Source: Takifugu bimaculatus (Eukaryota; Chordata; Actinopteri; Tetraodontiformes; Tetraodontidae). Taken from it: 64,000 bases of DNA. The stretch is from positions 15,169,205 to 15,233,204 of the forward strand of contig CP034992.1 of the NCBI GenBank assembly GCA_004026145.2, written 5' to 3'. Shown here piece by piece: positions 59,601-64,000 of this stretch (positions are counted from its first letter, which is position 1; every line of letters begins with the position of its first letter). A model generated the notes under the pieces. The model was given only the letters and a program-made list of their open reading frames with translations, was not told the origin of the DNA and made no database searches. The position numbers were made by a program, and so were the translations under genes.

Positions 59601-62600
59601 ATGGAAGTCAACCCTAAAAATAGAAAGAAAATGTTCACACCGGGGGTTTTGGAAACTATCAAACTTTTTGAAGAGGCAGGGAGACATATGAGCATGGAGA
59701 AGTTTTGTGTTGAGATGAAAAAGTTATATGGTCTTTCCGTTAACCATGAAGAAGTCGTTAATGTCTACAGGAATATTAAGGCCAGTTGGAAAAACACTGT
59801 CCATCCCAGAGAATTAAGCGACTATCTTTTTAACAAATTCATTGCAAACCAAAAGATGAAAAAGAAAAGGAGACTCTTTCCAAAGCCCTTTAAAACCATA
59901 AAACTCGATCATTCTCACTCCATTATTGGCTTGTCCTTCAGTCCATCAGAAGATCTCCAGAGCCCTGTGACTGATGATTTTTCTCAGGAACAATTAAAAC
60001 CTTACCAGCGAGGACATTACTTGTCAATCCCATCCAATGGCCAGTTAACCACATGGTCAGACAATTTTGAACAGAAGAATCACGTCGATTTAACAAGAGT
60101 AGGAAATCTATATTCTAAGTGTATGGACCTACACATTAATGGCTCAGTATACTTGGCAGAACTCGGACAGCTGGCAATATCCACTGATAAGAAAGAATTG
60201 ATATTCTATGACTGCAGTCAGTTTCTTGACAGTTTTACACTGAAGCATGTTTTCATTGCAGAGAAAAACTCGATCAATACATTGAACTACTGGTCGGATG
60301 GGACCAAAGCCATCTTTTCATTTGGAGATGAAGGAGGCTGTCTGACTTTGTTAATCTCCTACAATGTCAAAAAAAATGGGCTCTTCTGCAGTGACACGTG
60401 CGCCAGCTCCTGCACAAAGGATTATCCTCCTATTTCAACGCTGTTTACAAAGAATTCAACGAGATATATGTCTTTTGAAATCCCCATCTTTTTTGATGCA
60501 TGCAGACAGATTCAATACTGTCCATCCATTAATACATTTGCTGTGTGTGGCACTTCATCAATGAAAATGGGGGTGGTGTTAATGCCCCCATCAGGAGCAA
60601 GCAATTTTGTTAAAATAGTTCTCGAATCTGATGGCTTATTGGGGTTTTTCAGCTGTGTTGCATATTCCCATTCAACCAAACGCCTTCTGACTGGTGGTAA
60701 AGATGGTTCAATCCGAGTATGGATTCCCGAAGAAAGGACCCCTGAAAACACATTGGTGGGGCATTTCAAACCTGTTACCCATGTCATGAGTCACCCACAA
60801 GAGAAAATCTTTGTTAGTTTATCTGAGGACATGACTGTACGTGTCTGGTCGGAGAATACTTGGGTATGTTTACAAAGATTAAAGGTTAAAGACATGGGGT
60901 CGGATCGGATCTCCTGTATGTATTACAATCTCCACAACAATGAGCTAGTGCTGGCTAACTCAAATATTGCAAAATGTTTGGGAAAAGGAACAGATCTTTT
61001 TAAAGAGTCACTTACTTCCCATGAGGATCCTATACAAGTACTTTGCTATCACAGCTTCTTCAAACTGGTCATATCTGCTTGCCGAAATGGCACGGTGACA
61101 GTGTGGGACATCGACACAGGAAGATCTGTTATTGAATTTAATGCCTGTGTAGATTGCATGAGACTGACTGCCCTGTCAATTGATGGCTCCCATCGCAGAC
61201 TAATTACAGCAACTGACGATGGGCAATTAAGAGTATGGAACTTTAGCAGTGGAACTGAACTAGCAGTTCTGCCCGTTACTGTGCCCGGCACAGTTACAGC
61301 TCTTGTCTGCAAAAATAGCAGGGTTTTTGTATCTCAAAAGAAGTCGAAGGTAATCTATAACCTTGGCATCAATGGACATGAAAACCGATACTTGGAGCAT
61401 GATTACTTGAGAGACATTTTTTCCATGGATGTGCACAAAAAAACACTAGTAACAGCCTCCACAAATGGAAATGTTGTTGTCTGGGATGTCTTGACTTCTG
61501 CGGCTCTCTTCTGGTTCAGTCCCACCAGAAGCCCACGAATGTACAGGTTGCCCAAAACAGATCAAGGGCGCACGGGTGCTGTGCCTGCTGCGAAGGGTGG
61601 CTTAAATAGAGGAACAGCATATAAAACCTCCGTAACTTGGACACATACTGTTAGCAATAATGGCCTTCTTGTCAAAGTTCTGAAGAGCAGGAAGGCCAGC
61701 GACAACACTGCCACTGTGTTGACTTCGACACATGGCTACATCTACGCTTGGTCAGTTGTCAGAGAGGGAGGTCTGTTAGGAAAGTTTAGAGCATTAAAAG
61801 ATGAGGGTGAGTTCATTACTGCCATGTCCACTGATGTTGATGAGCGAACGTTATTGACTGGAGACAATGCCGGAAGGATATATCTGTGGGACATTACATC
61901 ATTTGGGTTTAAGATAGATGAAAACTGGCCATTTGAGAACATAGAGGGATGGCATGTGCCAATGTACTCGTCTATTTTGTTGGCATCCTGGGGAGGTCAC
62001 AGCTCAGATGTGTTGGATGTTTACTGTGACAACTCTGGTAAATTCATAGTCAGTGCAGGGTTGGACTACAATGTCAAACTGTGGACAAAAACAGGCCATC
62101 TCTTGGGACTCTTTGGGCAAGGAGAATGGGGTATTAACAAAAAATCCAATCAAATGCAGACCTCTATGGCTCCAGAAACATCTCCAAATTTCTGCCTACC
62201 ATGTAATGATGACATAGATGAGAATGCTGATGAATCATTAAGTCAAGAAGATGCCGTATCAGAGTCAAAGGCAAAGCCAGATCTGAAATCTGAACAAAAG
62301 ACAAAGTTAAGGAAGGAATCAGGTGGGTTATCGTTTTCTCATGGGGAATTATTTGCACTCTGCAGAGTGTTACTGCCCTATAGGCCCTTAACCTACCAAC
62401 TGGCAAAAAAGAAAAAACAGATGAAGCGAAAACCCCTTTGGAAGTTATATAATCTCAAACTGAGTTTGGAAACACCTGTGCAACGGGATAGTGCAGCTCA
62501 TTTGCAGGTTAAAAGGAGCAAGAAGCGTCCAGCAAAGCCTGCACGTGGACCTGTGTTTCATACCACTGTTCGGACCTACCAAAAAGAATTTGAGAATGCT

Positions 62601-63221
62601 GAACAAACACCCATTGAAATTCTGACAAGACATTTACAATCAAGACATGAGCTACTTCAGTATTCTTGGCCAACAAGAATCAATTACAGAAGACATTCAG
62701 TCAGAAGATTTGGCCAAAGGGAGCACCTTAGCCTATCCCAGCTGCTTTCAGGCAAGAGTCATCAGTTTATTGCAGGGCCAAAATACACAATGACAGATAT
62801 TAATAAAATGCTCACATCAATCTGCAAACAGCTTGAGCTACAGTTAGAAATTGATCGTGAGGCTTTTAGCCTTCTGGAGTCAGAGTCTCCTGATTTGGCC
62901 CAGGATGAGTCCGAAAAAGAAACTGTCCACAAGAAGACAGAAGAAGTGAAAGACAGAATTGCTGAAATCCAAGACACACCCAAGAAAACCAAGGTCAAGA
63001 AACATCGACGTCGACAAAGCTCTTTACAGTTGGGTGGTTCCAAACTCTTTAAACCCCATATTCTGAAATTGGACCCGGCAGAAAAGACCAGTGCCAAAAG
63101 AATTTCAACTCCGGCATCAGGGCTTCCAGTTACTGAGGAAAAAGAACATTATAAGATGTCAGACATTGAGGCATTTCTTGTGATGTACCACCGTTCAAGT
63201 AATAAGACAAAGACAGATTGA
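59601..63221 (+). CDS. WD-repeat protein, WDR49/WDR64-like, single coding exon
   Basis: The 1206-codon frame has an in-frame TAA 15 bases before the ATG, which has G at -3 and +4 (good start context). Residues 1-105 are helical and may be a degenerate EF-hand-type region. WD repeats with clear GxxxxWD-type strands lie near residues 364-374 (GKDGSIRVW), 408-416 (EDMTVRVW), 496-504 (GTVTVWDI), 539-547 (DGQLRVWN), 623-630 (NGNVVVWD), 757-763 (GRIYLWD) and 823-829 (YNVKLW), implying two beta-propellers. The spacing and the LWTKTGHLLGLFGQ block resemble the WDR49/WDR64 group, linked to cilia and flagella. Residues about 880-1206 are charged and lysine-rich with coiled-coil potential near 1080-1140. 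Exact orthology is not settled, so no symbol is given. A 3.6-kb coding exon without introns is unusual and could mean a retrocopy. Confidence 0.85.
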   Translation: MEVNPKNRKKMFTPGVLETIKLFEEAGRHMSMEKFCVEMKKLYGLSVNHEEVVNVYRNIKASWKNTVHPRELSDYLFNKFIANQKMKKKRRLFPKPFKTIKLDHSHSIIGLSFSPSEDLQSPVTDDFSQEQLKPYQRGHYLSIPSNGQLTTWSDNFEQKNHVDLTRVGNLYSKCMDLHINGSVYLAELGQLAISTDKKELIFYDCSQFLDSFTLKHVFIAEKNSINTLNYWSDGTKAIFSFGDEGGCLTLLISYNVKKNGLFCSDTCASSCTKDYPPISTLFTKNSTRYMSFEIPIFFDACRQIQYCPSINTFAVCGTSSMKMGVVLMPPSGASNFVKIVLESDGLLGFFSCVAYSHSTKRLLTGGKDGSIRVWIPEERTPENTLVGHFKPVTHVMSHPQEKIFVSLSEDMTVRVWSENTWVCLQRLKVKDMGSDRISCMYYNLHNNELVLANSNIAKCLGKGTDLFKESLTSHEDPIQVLCYHSFFKLVISACRNGTVTVWDIDTGRSVIEFNACVDCMRLTALSIDGSHRRLITATDDGQLRVWNFSSGTELAVLPVTVPGTVTALVCKNSRVFVSQKKSKVIYNLGINGHENRYLEHDYLRDIFSMDVHKKTLVTASTNGNVVVWDVLTSAALFWFSPTRSPRMYRLPKTDQGRTGAVPAAKGGLNRGTAYKTSVTWTHTVSNNGLLVKVLKSRKASDNTATVLTSTHGYIYAWSVVREGGLLGKFRALKDEGEFITAMSTDVDERTLLTGDNAGRIYLWDITSFGFKIDENWPFENIEGWHVPMYSSILLASWGGHSSDVLDVYCDNSGKFIVSAGLDYNVKLWTKTGHLLGLFGQGEWGINKKSNQMQTSMAPETSPNFCLPCNDDIDENADESLSQEDAVSESKAKPDLKSEQKTKLRKESGGLSFSHGELFALCRVLLPYRPLTYQLAKKKKQMKRKPLWKLYNLKLSLETPVQRDSAAHLQVKRSKKRPAKPARGPVFHTTVRTYQKEFENAEQTPIEILTRHLQSRHELLQYSWPTRINYRRHSVRRFGQREHLSLSQLLSGKSHQFIAGPKYTMTDINKMLTSICKQLELQLEIDREAFSLLESESPDLAQDESEKETVHKKTEEVKDRIAEIQDTPKKTKVKKHRRRQSSLQLGGSKLFKPHILKLDPAEKTSAKRISTPASGLPVTEEKEHYKMSDIEAFLVMYHRSSNKTKTD

Positions 63222-63372
63222 TGTGTGTAAAGCTGCTGCATGCACAGAGAAGATGGACTAGAGGATAATGATGACGTTTCCTTCAATGGAATGTACATTG
63301 CCTTCAATAGAATCAAGGCCTTCCTAACAAACCCTGAGTTTATAGTTACATGTTCTGGTTCTCTGAACTACT

Positions 63373-63378
63373 ATTAAA
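63373..63378 (+). terminator. Candidate polyadenylation signal (ATTAAA)
   Basis: Variant hexamer 152 bases after the WD-repeat stop codon. Confidence 0.4.
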
Positions 63379-63451
63379 GTACACAGTGAATTATGAAAAA
63401 ACTTTCTCATTCTTTGTAAAACCATTTTCACTTTTCACGAACCCTAACTCT

Positions 63452-63457
63452 AATAAA
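63452..63457 (+). terminator. Candidate polyadenylation signal (AATAAA)
   Basis: Canonical hexamer 231 bases after the stop. No genomic A-tract follows, so there is no direct trace of a reverse-transcribed poly(A) tail at this point. Confidence 0.5.
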
Positions 63458-64000
63458 TCACAATTGTTCACTAATCCCTCTGTCTTTACACAAACACCAT
63501 GTCTTCTCATACTCACTCTGCAACTATTCTTCCAGGTGTAAAATGTTTAGCTGTTCCTGTGCTTAGCATGTTTTTGTGCTTTTATGCTTTGGAGAGACTT
63601 GCTTAGCCATTGCTGACCAGTCTAGCATAGCTTCAATTACCATGCAGCTGACAAGCCAAGGCAACTGGGTGACAGTTTGGCCATTTATCTCAAAACAAAA
63701 GCCCTGGGGACATCTGTTAAATCCCTATTAAGGGAAAACATGGATGAAAAGCACATTCATTGTTAACTTTACGTACAAATTTTCAACCAAAATCGAAAGG
63801 GGGTAATGATACCGTGATGATACAAGTTACTTTTGTCTTGAGAGACCATTTTTACATCATTTGGCATTGAGAAAATTCCTTCTAAAGTTGTGTTGGGCAT
63901 AATGTACATCATGGCATGTTTGTGACATGTTAAGAATAAGAAATTCATGAAAATATTTGAATCGGTGTCCTTCCTACCACCAAGACACCCTGGAAAGGTG
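63458..64000. other. 3' flank, unassigned
   Basis: No gene or repeat recognised up to the window edge. Confidence 0.5.

Overview
The window is vertebrate nuclear DNA, almost certainly from a teleost fish. Its genes are split by introns with GT/AG borders. The spaces are filled with teleost-style repeats: Tc1-like, pogo-like and Harbinger DNA elements, L2/Rex1-like, Rex3/RTE-like and Tx1-like LINEs, a Penelope-like element, Ty3/gypsy-type solo LTRs, tRNA-derived SINEs and many microsatellites. There is no operon structure and no CRISPR array. I saw no intact viral genes.

Two host genes are recognisable, both on the + strand. The first is fhit (fragile histidine triad, a diadenosine polyphosphate hydrolase). 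Its coding exons lie at 11998-12143, 15417-15446, 24420-24488 and 50807-50914. A 3'UTR-only exon follows at about 51022-51115, with AATAAA at 51091. The exons correspond to human FHIT residue 35 to the C-terminus; the exon with the start codon should lie upstream of base 1. So about 51 kb of the window is fhit, mostly intron. The second gene is an uninterrupted 1206-codon WD-repeat gene (59601-63221), apparently of the WDR49/WDR64 type. Such a large WD-repeat gene with no intron in its coding region is unusual.

Layout: 1-11997 is fhit intron with a (TA)n tract, a SINE, a Tc1-like element with an intact transposase frame but no right terminal repeat, a LINE 3' fragment and a pogo-like MITE. 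12144-15416 is an intron holding a broken Rex3/RTE-like LINE. 15447-24419 holds a solo LTR and microsatellites. 24489-50806 (26 kb) holds a nested cluster (a LINE interrupted by a pogo-like element and a solo LTR), another solo LTR, an L2-type LINE tail beside a Harbinger fragment, a minisatellite, a Penelope-derived palindrome with a 13-bp target duplication, and a GIY-YIG endonuclease fragment. 51116-59600 is intergenic and is largely stacked transposon debris. 59601-64000 is the WD-repeat gene and its 3' flank.

The two host genes share orientation but nothing in the sequence links their functions. The most informative content is the record of insertions (nesting, target duplications, shared deletion junctions) in and around fhit, whose mammalian orthologue spans a common fragile site. 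I found no convincing new biological system.
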